Positions 1 through 9,762 of a stretch of 64,000 nt of DNA are shown piece by piece. The notes beneath the pieces are model-generated. The model did not search any database and was not told where the DNA came from. It saw nothing but the letters and a program-made list of their open reading frames with translations. The translations under genes and the position numbers were made by a program. Origin of the DNA: Caminicella sporogenes DSM 14501 (lineage in GTDB: Bacteria; Bacillota; Clostridia; Peptostreptococcales; Caminicellaceae). The stretch is taken from NCBI RefSeq assembly GCF_900142285.1, contig NZ_FRAJ01000003.1, positions 257,262-321,261 of the forward strand, in the 5' to 3' direction. Position 1 is the first letter of the stretch; every line of letters begins with the position of its first letter.

Positions 1-184
1 CTGTCATATTAATAATCCTAATATTTCTAATCTCTTGACATAGTTTTGCTGAAAAAATTTTTAAATTACATCTATTTATCTTCAACATAGGCTCTACTAT
101 AATAAATATTGTTAAAATAATAACTAGTGTTATAATAAGTTCTATCACTGTATAACCCTTTTTTATTTTTATTATTTTAAACAT
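1..184 (-). CDS. Type IV prepilin-like protein, N-terminal part (runs off window)
   Basis: The minus-strand reading frame starts at 184 and stays open to the window edge, giving about 61 residues. It begins MFKIIKIKKGYTVIELIITL, a class III prepilin signal: basic leader, Gly before the cleavage point, Glu at mature position 5, then a hydrophobic helix. After cleavage by the prepilin peptidase encoded in this cluster it would enter the pilus or a pseudopilus. An AGGTGG ribosome site lies 5 bases before the ATG, and a good sigma-A promoter lies upstream, so it heads a new transcription unit after the VWA gene terminator. The C-terminal part is outside the window, so its class (major or minor pilin) is unknown. 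Confidence 0.8.
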   Translation of the reverse strand, partial: MFKIIKIKKGYTVIELIITLVIILTIFIIVEPMLKINRCNLKIFSAKLCQEIRNIRIINMT

Positions 185-216
185 AATTGCCACCTGCTAA
201 AAATATATCTATGATA

Positions 217-245
217 ATCTTACATCTTGTGGCAATATAAGTCAA
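217..245 (-). promoter_or_regulatory. Sigma-A promoter of the second prepilin gene
   Basis: The minus strand carries TTGACT (240-245), a 17-base spacer and TAAGAT (217-222). Transcription would start about 210, ahead of the ribosome site at 190-195. It follows the terminator of the preceding gene, which supports a separate transcript. Confidence 0.55.
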
Positions 246-271
246 TTATTTGCATATTTTTATAAAATAAT

Positions 272-296
272 TAGGAAATGGAATTTCCATTTCCCA
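272..296 (-). terminator. Terminator after the VWA gene
   Basis: A hairpin with arms GGAAATGGA and TCCATTTCC lies about 20 bases past the VWA stop codon, followed on the minus strand by a T/A-rich stretch. The U-tract is imperfect. Confidence 0.5.
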
Positions 297-313
297 ATTA
301 TTTAAACAATTCT

Positions 314-2614
314 TTAAAGCAAACCAGGTAATTTTACAACCTTAATATTAATTTCAACAGGCGAATCTTTCAAATCTACTTCCGAGCCATTAATTTTATA
401 TTTAATAATATTCAAATTAAATTCACTTGAATTTCCTAATTCATTATCGTTAACCTTAATAGGAACTAAAATAGTATACTCCCCTGATTCTATAGGTGAA
501 TCTTTATCTATTGATATTATTAAATTACCATTTTGATTTATTGTAGACATAACATTTATATCTTCAATATTTTTACCCGTATCTGTTTTTATAATTTTAA
601 CATTATCATCAAAAATTGAAATTGTATTCAAATTTATATCACTATCAGCATTTTTAGTTAAATCTAAAACAAATTCTAAATCATTTACAGGTACATTTAT
701 TTTAAAATTAAATTTTATATCTTCAACAGTTTTTTGCATTATTTTCGTTTGATTATTATTATATTTACTATAAATTTTCAAAGAAGTATTATCTGACATA
801 ATCTTGTAATTTAGTTCAGCTATGTTATTATATTCATTAACTACAACTATTTTTAAGCTGTTCATACCGTGAATTAATTCAACTTGTTGAACATATTCTC
901 CATTATCTGTTAATCTATTTTCTCCCAGCAATATATCATTTAATGTAATTTCTCTTATTATAGAATTTTCTTGTGTAACTATTTTTATATTTCCTTCTCT
1001 ATTATTATTTTCATTTATATTATCACTAATGTCTATTTCATTAATTTGTATAAGAGGAACTTTCTCTTCAACTTCATTCTGAAAATAATCTATAGCCTTT
1101 ACAATTATATAATTTCCTACTAAATCTTCTTTATTTAATTCTATATCAAAAGAACCTTTTGTATTTCTTGTATATTTTCCTAAAGAATTTCCATTTACAT
1201 CCATAATTTCTATTTGAGCAGGTTCATCAATATCTATATTTAATCTATAAATTTTATCAGATTCAAAACTGTTTGATATTTTTGCTTTAATTTCAGGCGG
1301 CTGATTTTCATATACTGAAATTTCTGATTCAGGAAAATATTTAATAGTATTTACTGTACCGTCAATATCTGTATATCTAATAAATGAAGTATCATTTTCA
1401 CCTAATACAAACCTGCCTGTTTCCTTTGCTCTTAAAGTTATTTCAAACTCAAAAGGTTCTGCTTCAAACTGATTAGTTTCTTTATTCAAGTTATAATTAA
1501 TACTTCCTATATCTCCTATTACTTTTTGTCCTCTTATTTCCATATTTTGTGGAACATTTACTATTTCTATATTATCAGGAAATGTTTCCTCAAAATAAAT
1601 ACTGTGAATTGGTAAATCACTGGCAATCTGCTGAGATAACTTATCATAAACTTCATCTAGAGCTTTATCATCTACAGCTTTTTTATAATATCCATTACAC
1701 TCATTTGCAATTTCCTTTAACTTGTTTGAATTACTATCTCTGGAAAAAGCTATAAAAAATGCATCAATAATAGGCGTATCACTATTTCCAATCATGTTAG
1801 AAACCTTTTTTGCATATTCTAAAGAATAATTATTATAATCATTTGTACCCCAATTTACAAAACAATTTATAGAACTATCATTATCCATCTTATAAACTGG
1901 GTTTGATATGGCAGAAACCATAATAGAATAATTATCTCCTACTAATTCACCTATAGAAGGAGTCCATATATCCCAAAACCATTTTTTTCTATATCTTATA
2001 CTATCAAAAGAAAATGCAGTAGGTTCACCATCAGTTAAAAAGACAATATATTTTCTTGCATTATCACTGCCGCTATTTAATAAAGTATAATAAGCTTTTC
2101 TCAATCCATCTCCAATATTTGTTCCTCCACCAGCCTTTAAATTATCTATTTGTTTATTCAACTTATCATATCTATCTGTAAGTTTGACTAAATCCTGTTT
2201 AACAGATGCAAAGTTATTGTATTCAATTAAAGCTATTTTTATCGATGGATCGTACTTTAACTTATCTATAAAATGTTTAGCAGCTTTTTTAGCTATTTTC
2301 ATTCTGCTTTGTCCATAATTACCACCATCTAAATTCCAATTCATACTGCCTGAAGTATCCATTACCAAAACAATTTCTTTATCTTTCAAATATACATCAG
2401 GCGAAATTTGACCTGCAGGTATCGGCTGAGGCTGAAATTTATACCTCACTTTAAATTCTTCACCTACAAGTACTTGACTTTTTTCAACAGACCTTACCAT
2501 ATTAACTGGTGCTTTAACATTAGGTTTTTGATAACTCAAAGCATAATCTGCACTTGGAAATATACAGCCTAACATCAAAAATAAAATAATAACTATAGCT
2601 GTATTTTTCTTCAT
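314..2614 (-). CDS. Secreted VWA-domain protein, probable type IV pilus tip adhesin
   Basis: 766 residues with an N-terminal signal peptide (about residues 1-27, hydrophobic core ending near Cys17). A von Willebrand A domain starts near residue 80, with MIDAS motif DTSGSM and later metal-site residues in LTDGEP. The rest is beta-rich Ig-like repeats. It ends the pil operon, directly after the large minor pilin. In known systems PilY1-type proteins carry a VWA domain and sit at the pilus tip with minor pilins, so a tip adhesin or mechanosensor role is inferred. There is no PilY1 beta-propeller visible and no LPXTG anchor. The ribosome site GGAGG lies 11 bases before ATG 2614. Confidence 0.75.
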   Translation of the reverse strand: MKKNTAIVIILFLMLGCIFPSADYALSYQKPNVKAPVNMVRSVEKSQVLVGEEFKVRYKFQPQPIPAGQISPDVYLKDKEIVLVMDTSGSMNWNLDGGNYGQSRMKIAKKAAKHFIDKLKYDPSIKIALIEYNNFASVKQDLVKLTDRYDKLNKQIDNLKAGGGTNIGDGLRKAYYTLLNSGSDNARKYIVFLTDGEPTAFSFDSIRYRKKWFWDIWTPSIGELVGDNYSIMVSAISNPVYKMDNDSSINCFVNWGTNDYNNYSLEYAKKVSNMIGNSDTPIIDAFFIAFSRDSNSNKLKEIANECNGYYKKAVDDKALDEVYDKLSQQIASDLPIHSIYFEETFPDNIEIVNVPQNMEIRGQKVIGDIGSINYNLNKETNQFEAEPFEFEITLRAKETGRFVLGENDTSFIRYTDIDGTVNTIKYFPESEISVYENQPPEIKAKISNSFESDKIYRLNIDIDEPAQIEIMDVNGNSLGKYTRNTKGSFDIELNKEDLVGNYIIVKAIDYFQNEVEEKVPLIQINEIDISDNINENNNREGNIKIVTQENSIIREITLNDILLGENRLTDNGEYVQQVELIHGMNSLKIVVVNEYNNIAELNYKIMSDNTSLKIYSKYNNNQTKIMQKTVEDIKFNFKINVPVNDLEFVLDLTKNADSDINLNTISIFDDNVKIIKTDTGKNIEDINVMSTINQNGNLIISIDKDSPIESGEYTILVPIKVNDNELGNSSEFNLNIIKYKINGSEVDLKDSPVEINIKVVKLPGLL

Positions 2615-2636
2615 CTTCTAATCTGCCTCCTTTCAA

Positions 2637-4733
2637 TCATTTCTCTATCTTCCATCCTCTTACTTCTATCAAGTCTGAATAATTCTTATAAGACGATATA
2701 TCGCTCTCATTTTCAAATCCTAAAGATTCTTCCACTATTTTTACTTCTACATCTCTATCATAAGTTATGATTTTATCTCCACTTCCTTCAAAATATATAC
2801 TGCCTTCTGACGCTATTATACCTTTAAAATTGATTTCACCACTTATGTGTATATCACCCTTACTTATAATCAATCCATATACTTCTCTATCACTAGGAAT
2901 ATTAATAATTTTCCCATAATTTCCTATTGTAATAGAATTGCTTCCATTATTTATATAAACTAATTTAATTGCATTATCTTCCTTTACAATCTCATTTACT
3001 AACTTTGAAGGATATTCTAATAATACTTGAGTAGTTTTTGTCATTTCATTATATTTATTTACAATAGCTTCTTTCATTGTATTATAGAGACTATCATTAA
3101 ATTTATTATCTACCTTACCATTCGATATATAAATTCCTGTTGTATGAATTACTTTATCTTTAGGCAAATTCACACCTTTAACATTTAATATTGAATCTGA
3201 ATTTTTAGCAACTTCTTTAATTATAGATGTCTTACTCTTTCCTGCTCCATTAAATACTTTGAGGTCTTTTCCATCAAATTTATCTACATATTTTAACTTT
3301 AAACTATCTTTATCAGTATAAAAATAATAATAATCTCCATACTCATATTTTTCTCTATCATCTAAATACTTGTTAACTGAATCTGTATAGGCTATATAAT
3401 TCCCAATTATCGATACACTTTCTCCCGTTTGATACTCTTTTTTATTTTCGTCTCTTTTTTCATTTTTTTTATATAAATTATCAATATAAGACGTTCCTCC
3501 TATTAATATACCGCTTTCAAATTCATTATTTTCTGACTTTTCTCCTGTTATAGTAAGACTTGAACCACCCTGTTCTCCTATATCTATACTGTTAATTATT
3601 ATTGCACTACTATCGTCATGAGTTGAAGTCAAGCTGCTTCCATCAGAAAAACCATAATAACTTCCATATATATTTATTTGAGAAGATATTCCATTTAGCT
3701 CTAAATCATCTTCTGTAAAAACTCTAAATTTATTAGATTCTCCTTTTTCAAAACTGCCTACAATTAAACTTGAATTAGATGAATTTTTAGTAATTTCTAA
3801 TGTATTGCAAAATACATCTGTATTAAAGTTAGCTTTTATATTTTTTCCGTCAATTTCAACATTTTTAGGAGTAGATATTTTATCTATTGTATCATCATTA
3901 TTATCTTTATTTACACAAACGGTCCCACTTTTTATAACAATTCCTCTGCCATTATTTTTTCCGCCTGCATGAACACTACCATTTACTGTAACTTTAGAAG
4001 ACTGTTTAAAGATAATATCTCCCATAGCTGTTAGTACATTATCCGTAAAACTTTTAGCCTTTAGCTCATTTAAGTTATATAACTTTGTGTCATACTGTTT
4101 ATAATAAGGCTTGTTCATTTTATATTTATCATCTTTATTTGGAATTTTTATTGAAAATCTTTGAGATATACTCTTTTCTATACCATCAATCGGAGTATAA
4201 GTAGATTTTATTTTCATACTTAAAGTATCAGAATTACTCGAAAACTCATCAACTTCAGAAATATCAATCGATACATTATATAAATAAGAAGCATTATTTA
4301 TTTTCTCAATCAATTTTTCTTTTTCATTTCCTTCCGGTGGCTTACCTTCTATCTTAGTAGTAAGATAATTTTTATAAGAAGTTTCAAAAAGCTGACTTAA
4401 TTTCTCTTGAAGCCTAATCTCATCAACTATTTTTTTTCCATTATCATCTGTATACGTACATTCTTCTTTTAGCTTATCAAAATCATCTTCTAATTTCTTG
4501 TTTGCATAATCTACAGCATTTTTGACTTCTAACTCTATTATCGCATGTACTTCTTCTAATCCCGATTCTGCTAAATATAGAGATTTTTTTACATCTTCAT
4601 TTACCAGTTTCATCTTAAAATTAGTTAGAGCTAATGACATAATCGTACTGCCCAACATCATAAGTATCATCATATAAAATACAATCATTATGAGGGATGA
4701 ACCTTTATTTGAATTTATATACTTTCTTATCAT
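2637..4733 (-). CDS. Large PilX-like minor pilin with bactofilin-like C-terminal region
   Basis: 698 residues, very long for a minor pilin. The N-terminus has a prepilin-type or tight anchor segment (NKGSSLIMIVFYMMILMMLG), with Gly before Ser-Ser and no Glu5, as is common in PilX/GspK-like proteins. A coiled, charged region follows (about 35-200), then a long beta-rich part with repeats such as GDIHISGEINFKG and ASEGSIYFEGSG near the end that resemble polymer-forming or PilX C-terminal domains. It lies 19 bases after the pilV-like gene and just before the VWA gene, so it probably links the pilin tip to the adhesin. That role is inferred; the minor-pilin class is reasonably supported by context. 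Confidence 0.65.
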   Translation of the reverse strand: MIRKYINSNKGSSLIMIVFYMMILMMLGSTIMSLALTNFKMKLVNEDVKKSLYLAESGLEEVHAIIELEVKNAVDYANKKLEDDFDKLKEECTYTDDNGKKIVDEIRLQEKLSQLFETSYKNYLTTKIEGKPPEGNEKEKLIEKINNASYLYNVSIDISEVDEFSSNSDTLSMKIKSTYTPIDGIEKSISQRFSIKIPNKDDKYKMNKPYYKQYDTKLYNLNELKAKSFTDNVLTAMGDIIFKQSSKVTVNGSVHAGGKNNGRGIVIKSGTVCVNKDNNDDTIDKISTPKNVEIDGKNIKANFNTDVFCNTLEITKNSSNSSLIVGSFEKGESNKFRVFTEDDLELNGISSQINIYGSYYGFSDGSSLTSTHDDSSAIIINSIDIGEQGGSSLTITGEKSENNEFESGILIGGTSYIDNLYKKNEKRDENKKEYQTGESVSIIGNYIAYTDSVNKYLDDREKYEYGDYYYFYTDKDSLKLKYVDKFDGKDLKVFNGAGKSKTSIIKEVAKNSDSILNVKGVNLPKDKVIHTTGIYISNGKVDNKFNDSLYNTMKEAIVNKYNEMTKTTQVLLEYPSKLVNEIVKEDNAIKLVYINNGSNSITIGNYGKIINIPSDREVYGLIISKGDIHISGEINFKGIIASEGSIYFEGSGDKIITYDRDVEVKIVEESLGFENESDISSYKNYSDLIEVRGWKIEK

Positions 4734-4751
4734 AATATACCCACTACCTAA

Positions 4752-5531
4752 CTATTTAACTTTTTTTATAGTGTTTAATTCAGTTACAGTTTCTGAATTT
4801 TTTGATATATTTGCCTTAATCTTTAAAAGTCTATTTTGATTATTTTCGGTATCAAAACTGTTATCACTTCTTACTCTACAATACAATCCATCAATTATTT
4901 TTGCTCTTCCCTGAATAATATCTATACTTACATCATTATTATTGCTAAATCCTTCACTTATCATCTTTACTATGTGAATAGTTATCTCCTTTTCAGTTTT
5001 TATTTTAATTTTAAAATTTTTTACTAACTCATAATTTTCATCTTGATCATAACATTCTATTTTAATTGCATTTTTTGTATAACCTACACTTTTCCCATCG
5101 TATTCAATATAATTATCTGTTATAGTTAAAATCAAATTTTGCATGAGTTCTGATGATGAACGCTTAGAATCTGAAGGAATAGAATAAATTTTAACTTCAT
5201 TAGGTTTATCTTCTTCTATAGTTATAATAGCCGAATAATAAGAATCTGGATTTGCCTGATTTTCTAATATTTCATATCTTTTGAATTGAGATATTATATT
5301 GCCATTTATAGAATAATTACCATTTATTTCATATTTTTCATTTTCTCTTGAAGCCTCAACTACATTTTGAGCTAAATTTACTGCTATAAGCTTATCTTTA
5401 GCTTTTGTATCTATTTTCACAGCCATCAAAAACATATTAGATAATGGAACTATTATTATAGATAAAATTGCTATAGATACTAGAAGTTCTATTAAACTCA
5501 AACCTTTCTCACTCTTTATAATCTTAAACAA
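4752..5531 (-). CDS. PilV/PilW-like minor prepilin
   Basis: 259 residues. The N-terminus MFKIIKSEKGLSLIELLVSI is a clear prepilin signal with Gly-Leu cleavage point and Glu5. The helix continues to about residue 38 and a soluble beta-rich domain follows. The start is a TTG at 5531, chosen because GGAAGG lies 8 bases before it. It is in the pil operon between the PilO-like gene and the large minor pilin. Minor pilins of this type prime pilus assembly at the inner membrane. Assignment to PilV rather than PilW or PilI/J cannot be settled from the sequence alone. Confidence 0.75.
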   Translation of the reverse strand: MFKIIKSEKGLSLIELLVSIAILSIIIVPLSNMFLMAVKIDTKAKDKLIAVNLAQNVVEASRENEKYEINGNYSINGNIISQFKRYEILENQANPDSYYSAIITIEEDKPNEVKIYSIPSDSKRSSSELMQNLILTITDNYIEYDGKSVGYTKNAIKIECYDQDENYELVKNFKIKIKTEKEITIHIVKMISEGFSNNNDVSIDIIQGRAKIIDGLYCRVRSDNSFDTENNQNRLLKIKANISKNSETVTELNTIKKVK

Positions 5532-5546
5532 AACATCATCCTTCCT

Positions 5547-6764
5547 CTATCTATGAATTACAATGTTTCCCTTCTTAGTAGCTATATTAATTCTAGGTTT
5601 TTCAGGATCATCATTTGATATATTTACTTCTAACTTTAAATCTGTATCGTTTATTAATGATAAATATACACCGCTATTATCATTTTCTTCTTTTCTTAAA
5701 GAACTGACTATCCTCAAAACTATATTTTTGCCAATTGGAATAAATGGAATCATATCATCTTTATAATTTTTAGGCATACTTTGAAGCTGTGTTTTGTATT
5801 TATAATAATATTTTCCATTATGTTTCATAAATCTAAATTCAACTTTTTCTATACCCGCATTATCGCCATATATGTATGAATTACCACTATTGTCATTTGA
5901 ACGTCCTATGACAACTGTAGGCAAATCTGCAGTAATAGGCCTTAATCCCATATAAAAATCAAAATTTTCTCTAGCTACTTTACTGCCATTCGAAACAAAA
6001 GTTTGAAAATCATCTGTCTTTCCTCTTACATTATATCCTTTAAAATATTTAAAAGGATTATCTACACCATAATCACCAGACATACGTAAAATGCTTTCTT
6101 CTTTACTTACGACATAAGGAATTAAGTAATAATCTAATGTAATAATTCCTCTAAGCAAATTTGATTCCATATTTATAGATATATTTTTAACAACTGTTCT
6201 CTTTGTTTTAAATTCTAACTGAGTTAAAAAGTCCATTAATTCACTAAAACTATTTCTTTCAAAAACTATATTTGCAGTTATCTTTTTTACTTTATCAGTT
6301 TTATCATCTTTATTTTCTTTATCTATTTTTTTTTCTGTAATTTTATTTCCTATCTCTTGATACATATTTGAGTACTGTTCTAATAAGCTTTTTTCTTCTT
6401 TCTTTTTTTCATTACTGCCAATTTCTTCTTTTTTAGGTTCTGTAAAAGAAATGCTTACTACTTTTAAATTGGATTTTTTTATTATACTATCTAATTCAAC
6501 AATTATATCTTCTTGAGCTTCATCTGAATAAAAATTTCTTTCAGCAAGCAATATTTTAGAATTCAAAATTTTATACTCTTTATATATTTTATTCTTTGGT
6601 GAGAGTATTTTTTCAAAATTTAATTTGTTTTTCTCCATTTCTTCTACTTGCATTTGAAGTTTAACTATTTTTTCATGCTGTGGAGTATATATAAATTTAT
6701 AATATCCAAACACAATAACTATTCCTATGAGAAACAGCAGCATATTTTTTTCTCTTTTACTCAA
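5547..6764 (-). CDS. pilO: PilO-like pilus alignment protein with extra C-terminal domain
   Basis: About 405 residues. It has a short cytoplasmic start, one transmembrane helix (about 8-25), a coiled coil (about 30-60) and a ferredoxin-like PilO domain through about residue 220. PilO in Gram-negative bacteria is near 200 residues, so the remaining 185 residues form an added beta-rich domain. The gene overlaps the end of pilN. The likely start is TTG 6764, six bases after AGAGG; an ATG two codons upstream has no room for a ribosome site. PilM, PilN and PilO form the inner-membrane platform linking motor to pilus. The function of the extension is unknown. Confidence 0.7.
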   Translation of the reverse strand: MSKREKNMLLFLIGIVIVFGYYKFIYTPQHEKIVKLQMQVEEMEKNKLNFEKILSPKNKIYKEYKILNSKILLAERNFYSDEAQEDIIVELDSIIKKSNLKVVSISFTEPKKEEIGSNEKKKEEKSLLEQYSNMYQEIGNKITEKKIDKENKDDKTDKVKKITANIVFERNSFSELMDFLTQLEFKTKRTVVKNISINMESNLLRGIITLDYYLIPYVVSKEESILRMSGDYGVDNPFKYFKGYNVRGKTDDFQTFVSNGSKVARENFDFYMGLRPITADLPTVVIGRSNDNSGNSYIYGDNAGIEKVEFRFMKHNGKYYYKYKTQLQSMPKNYKDDMIPFIPIGKNIVLRIVSSLRKEENDNSGVYLSLINDTDLKLEVNISNDDPEKPRINIATKKGNIVIHR

Positions 6765-7329
6765 CTTCATCCTCTGTCACATCCCTAAAATAACATTTAA
6801 CTGTAAATACTAAATTGTCTGTTTGACTGTGCTCTTTGCTAATCACATTTACATTGACATTAGAAAAATACCCTAAATTTTTCAAATTATGCAGAAATTC
6901 AGCAATTAATATCCTGTTTACTGTTACCCCCTGTAAATATATTTCTCTTGAATTTGCATTTAATGAAGTAATAAACATCTTTTTAGGCATTACATTTTTT
7001 ATATCATTTATGACATCACTATTTATATTATCAGTACTATCTATTCTATCTATTATTCTCGTAAGACTACTGTAATACATATTCAATATTTCAGCTTTCT
7101 TTTCTATATTCTTATATTCATTTAATTTTTCCTTTACATCTTTTGAACTCAAATACTCTTTTAACAAATCAAGTCTTGCTTCAAGTGATTTTATCTTTTT
7201 ATAATTATAAATAAAAACTCCAACACTAGTAGAAAAAATTATAATAATCACCAGAGTTAATGACGTATATTTTTTAAGTACATCCCTTCTCTTTTGAGTA
7301 TACTGTGAAAAGAAATTTATATCTCTCAT
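6757..7329 (-). CDS. pilN: PilN-like pilus assembly protein
   Basis: 190 residues. It begins MRDINFFSQYTQKR, which fits the short cytoplasmic PilN segment that binds PilM, followed by a single transmembrane helix (about 24-42), a coiled coil and a small periplasmic-type domain with the typical arrangement of alpha/beta strands. The start at 7329 is chosen from AAGGTAGG upstream; a longer frame to 7365 would overlap pilM and has no ribosome site. It lies between pilM and the PilO-like gene and overlaps the latter, which suggests translational coupling. Confidence 0.75.
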   Translation of the reverse strand: MRDINFFSQYTQKRRDVLKKYTSLTLVIIIIFSTSVGVFIYNYKKIKSLEARLDLLKEYLSSKDVKEKLNEYKNIEKKAEILNMYYSSLTRIIDRIDSTDNINSDVINDIKNVMPKKMFITSLNANSREIYLQGVTVNRILIAEFLHNLKNLGYFSNVNVNVISKEHSQTDNLVFTVKCYFRDVTEDEVE

Positions 7330-7337
7330 ACTTTCAC

Positions 7338-8396
7338 CTACCTTCTTATAATTGCTGCTATACAATTTAAATACTGGTCAATGTCTATTTCCGAACAGTC
7401 TTTTGAAAATTTTACAGCACTTAATTCTTCGAGCTTAAAGGTAGGTATGCCTAATCTATCTTCCATATAATTAACTAAACCCTTAATTCTTGAACTTCCA
7501 CCGTAAATATAAACTTGATCTACTCTATTTCCCATATTTCTACTTGTATAGTATTGAAAAATTCTCTGTATTTCACGTATCCATGCATCTATGTTAGATA
7601 AAAATATTTCATTTATCACAGTAGGATGAGAAAGTGTCCCATTCGAAAATTCTATACTGCCATGTTCTTTTTTTTCAATGTCAGCTTTTTCTAAAGATAA
7701 ATTGTAAGATTTTGCAATATTCATATTTATATCTTTTCCACCGAGGGGAATCATCCTATTGAATTTAAGTAATCCCTTTTCTATTATGATTACATTTATA
7801 TATGAATGACCTAAATCTATAAGTACAACAGTTTTACCCAAACTGTAATTTTCACTATTTACTTTTATTTCATTATCAAATAATTTTGATACTGCATTTG
7901 AATGGATATCTAACGAAACAGGTTTTAATTTTAAATCTTTAACTAGATTATAATATTTCTCAGAAATGTCTCTAGGAAGGACTGCAACTAGCACTCTCAA
8001 TTTTTTTACATCTTCTTCAGTAAATTCTTTTAATACTCTATATTCTACTGCATATTTATCAAACTCTATTGGAATTTGCTGCTCTATTTCAAACTTAATC
8101 ATAGAATCAAGCTCTTTTGCTTTAACGAAAGGTAAAATTAATTCTCTAGTAATTAAAGATGTACTTCCTACTGTACATACCATATTTTTTACCTTTACTT
8201 TTTCTTTTTTTATATAATTATCTATTACATTTTTTATACTATCAGTATCTAAAATGATGCCATCTTCATATGTCCCTGATGGTGTTTCAAAAGAAAATGC
8301 CTTTTCAATGTAAACCACTTTATTTTGAAATTTTCCTACAACTATTTTTGTACTGTATGAACCTATATCTAATGATATAACTTTATTTGAAAACAA
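7338..8396 (-). CDS. pilM: PilM actin-like pilus assembly ATPase
   Basis: About 352 residues. The FtsA/PilM actin-like fold is visible: phosphate-1 motif SLDIGSYSTKIVVG near the start, phosphate-2 motif LIDLGHSYINVIIIEKG near 195, and adenosine motif YIYGGSSRIKGL near 295. PilM is cytoplasmic, binds ATP and the N-terminus of PilN. It is the first gene after pilD and starts the MNO set. The start is probably TTG 8396, with AGGTGG five bases before it; GTG 8405 overlaps that ribosome site. Confidence 0.88.
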   Translation of the reverse strand: MFSNKVISLDIGSYSTKIVVGKFQNKVVYIEKAFSFETPSGTYEDGIILDTDSIKNVIDNYIKKEKVKVKNMVCTVGSTSLITRELILPFVKAKELDSMIKFEIEQQIPIEFDKYAVEYRVLKEFTEEDVKKLRVLVAVLPRDISEKYYNLVKDLKLKPVSLDIHSNAVSKLFDNEIKVNSENYSLGKTVVLIDLGHSYINVIIIEKGLLKFNRMIPLGGKDINMNIAKSYNLSLEKADIEKKEHGSIEFSNGTLSHPTVINEIFLSNIDAWIREIQRIFQYYTSRNMGNRVDQVYIYGGSSRIKGLVNYMEDRLGIPTFKLEELSAVKFSKDCSEIDIDQYLNCIAAIIRR

Positions 8397-8415
8397 CTTG
8401 TCCACCTCACAATTA

Positions 8416-9165
8416 TCAGCCTATAAAGCTAATATACCAATGTATAATTTGACTTCCGTACAGCATAGTTATAAAGCTTGCTGTAGCTATAAATGGTCCA
8501 AATGGAATAAAATCTTTTCTACTTTTAACTTTAAGTATCAGTAAAAATATAGAAAAAACTGCTCCAATTACAAAAGAAATAAAAGTAATCAGCAGTATAT
8601 TTTTCCATCCTAATGCAAAACCCAAAATGCCCATTAATTTAATATCTCCTCCACCCATTGCTCCATTGGTTGCAACAGCTATTATTAAAAATAATCCTCC
8701 ACCAATAATTAAACCTAAAAGTCCATCAAAAAAATAAATTTTTAATTTGTATAAATTAAATATAATACTAACTGCAAGTCCTAATACTACTAATCTGTCG
8801 GGTATAATTTGAAACTTTAAATCTATAAAAAAAATTACTATTAAAAGACTTGAAAAAATTGCATACTTTATGAATAAAAATCCAAAACTGTACTCATAAT
8901 ACAAAAGTAAATATAAAACTGCATTTAACAGTTCAACAATTGGATACTGTGGAGAAATTTTTTCTCCACAGTATCTGCATCTGCCCTTTAAAAACAAATA
9001 GCTAAACACAGGTATTAAATCTAATATATTTAATTTTGTGCCACACACTGTGCAATGTGAAGGCGGATATACAATAGACTCATTTTGCGGTATACGGAAT
9101 ATACATACATTTAAAAATGAACCTATTAAAATTCCAAAAACTATAATTACACAAATCATTTTCAA
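8416..9165 (-). CDS. pilD: Prepilin leader peptidase / N-methyltransferase
   Basis: 249 residues of polytopic membrane protein (about seven to eight helices). It has the zinc-type Cys pairs (CTVCG and CRYCG, about residues 38-75) of the methylase domain and the aspartyl protease residues: Asp in FFIDLKFQIIPD and the GGGDIKLMG motif. It cleaves the Gly-Phe bond of prepilins and methylates the new N-terminus. It lies just after pilA in the operon. The ribosome site AGAGG precedes ATG 9165. Confidence 0.95.
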   Translation of the reverse strand: MKMICVIIVFGILIGSFLNVCIFRIPQNESIVYPPSHCTVCGTKLNILDLIPVFSYLFLKGRCRYCGEKISPQYPIVELLNAVLYLLLYYEYSFGFLFIKYAIFSSLLIVIFFIDLKFQIIPDRLVVLGLAVSIIFNLYKLKIYFFDGLLGLIIGGGLFLIIAVATNGAMGGGDIKLMGILGFALGWKNILLITFISFVIGAVFSIFLLILKVKSRKDFIPFGPFIATASFITMLYGSQIIHWYISFIG

Positions 9166-9223
9166 TCCTCTTTTATTATGCTTTTATAAAATCAAAATAA
9201 ATAGAAATAAAATTTGTTATCTT

Positions 9224-9664
9224 CTATTGGTCATATAAAGTTTTTTCTTCACCATTTACAACTGCTTTGATAGTTATTTTAGCAATATCATCACCATCAA
9301 CATCAACGGTAACTTTCCAAGTTCCACTACTACCACTTTGAATCTCAGGTACTTTTTCTAAATAATCTTTGTTTACTAATTTCTTTCCTATTCCAGAACC
9401 ACTTTTAAGTTCCTGTTCTGTATTATCTACAAAATCTTTATCATTCCCTTCTTCTAAATCTCCTGCAACCCAAGCTGTTTGAATTTGTCTTGCTATCATA
9501 GCTGCATTTGCTTCATCTACACCTTGTCTACTTCTATTTAAAACACCTGTAAATCTTGGTATCGCAAGAGTAGCTAATATTCCTAATACTGCTATAACTA
9601 CAATAAGCTCAACCAATGTAAAACCTTTCTTATTTTTTAACTGCTTTCTAATTTTTTGCAACAT
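9224..9664 (-). CDS. pilA: Major type IV pilin
   Basis: 146 residues. The leader ends KKG and is followed by FTLVELIVVIAVLGILATLA, a perfect type IVa pilin helix with Phe1 and Glu5. The mature protein is about 130 residues and has no Cys pair, so no disulfide D-region. A strong AGGAGG site lies before the ATG. It is placed between pilC and pilD. Its size and position suggest the major subunit, but a second prepilin at the left edge could also be major. Confidence 0.9.
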   Translation of the reverse strand: MLQKIRKQLKNKKGFTLVELIVVIAVLGILATLAIPRFTGVLNRSRQGVDEANAAMIARQIQTAWVAGDLEEGNDKDFVDNTEQELKSGSGIGKKLVNKDYLEKVPEIQSGSSGTWKVTVDVDGDDIAKITIKAVVNGEEKTLYDQ

Positions 9665-9762
9665 AATTTTTCCTCCTTTAAAGTATAAATTTTAAAAGTT
9701 TTTAGTTTTTTTCATTTTAGTTAATAATTAAACTTCTAAACTTCCCACCTCCCACAGCTTAA

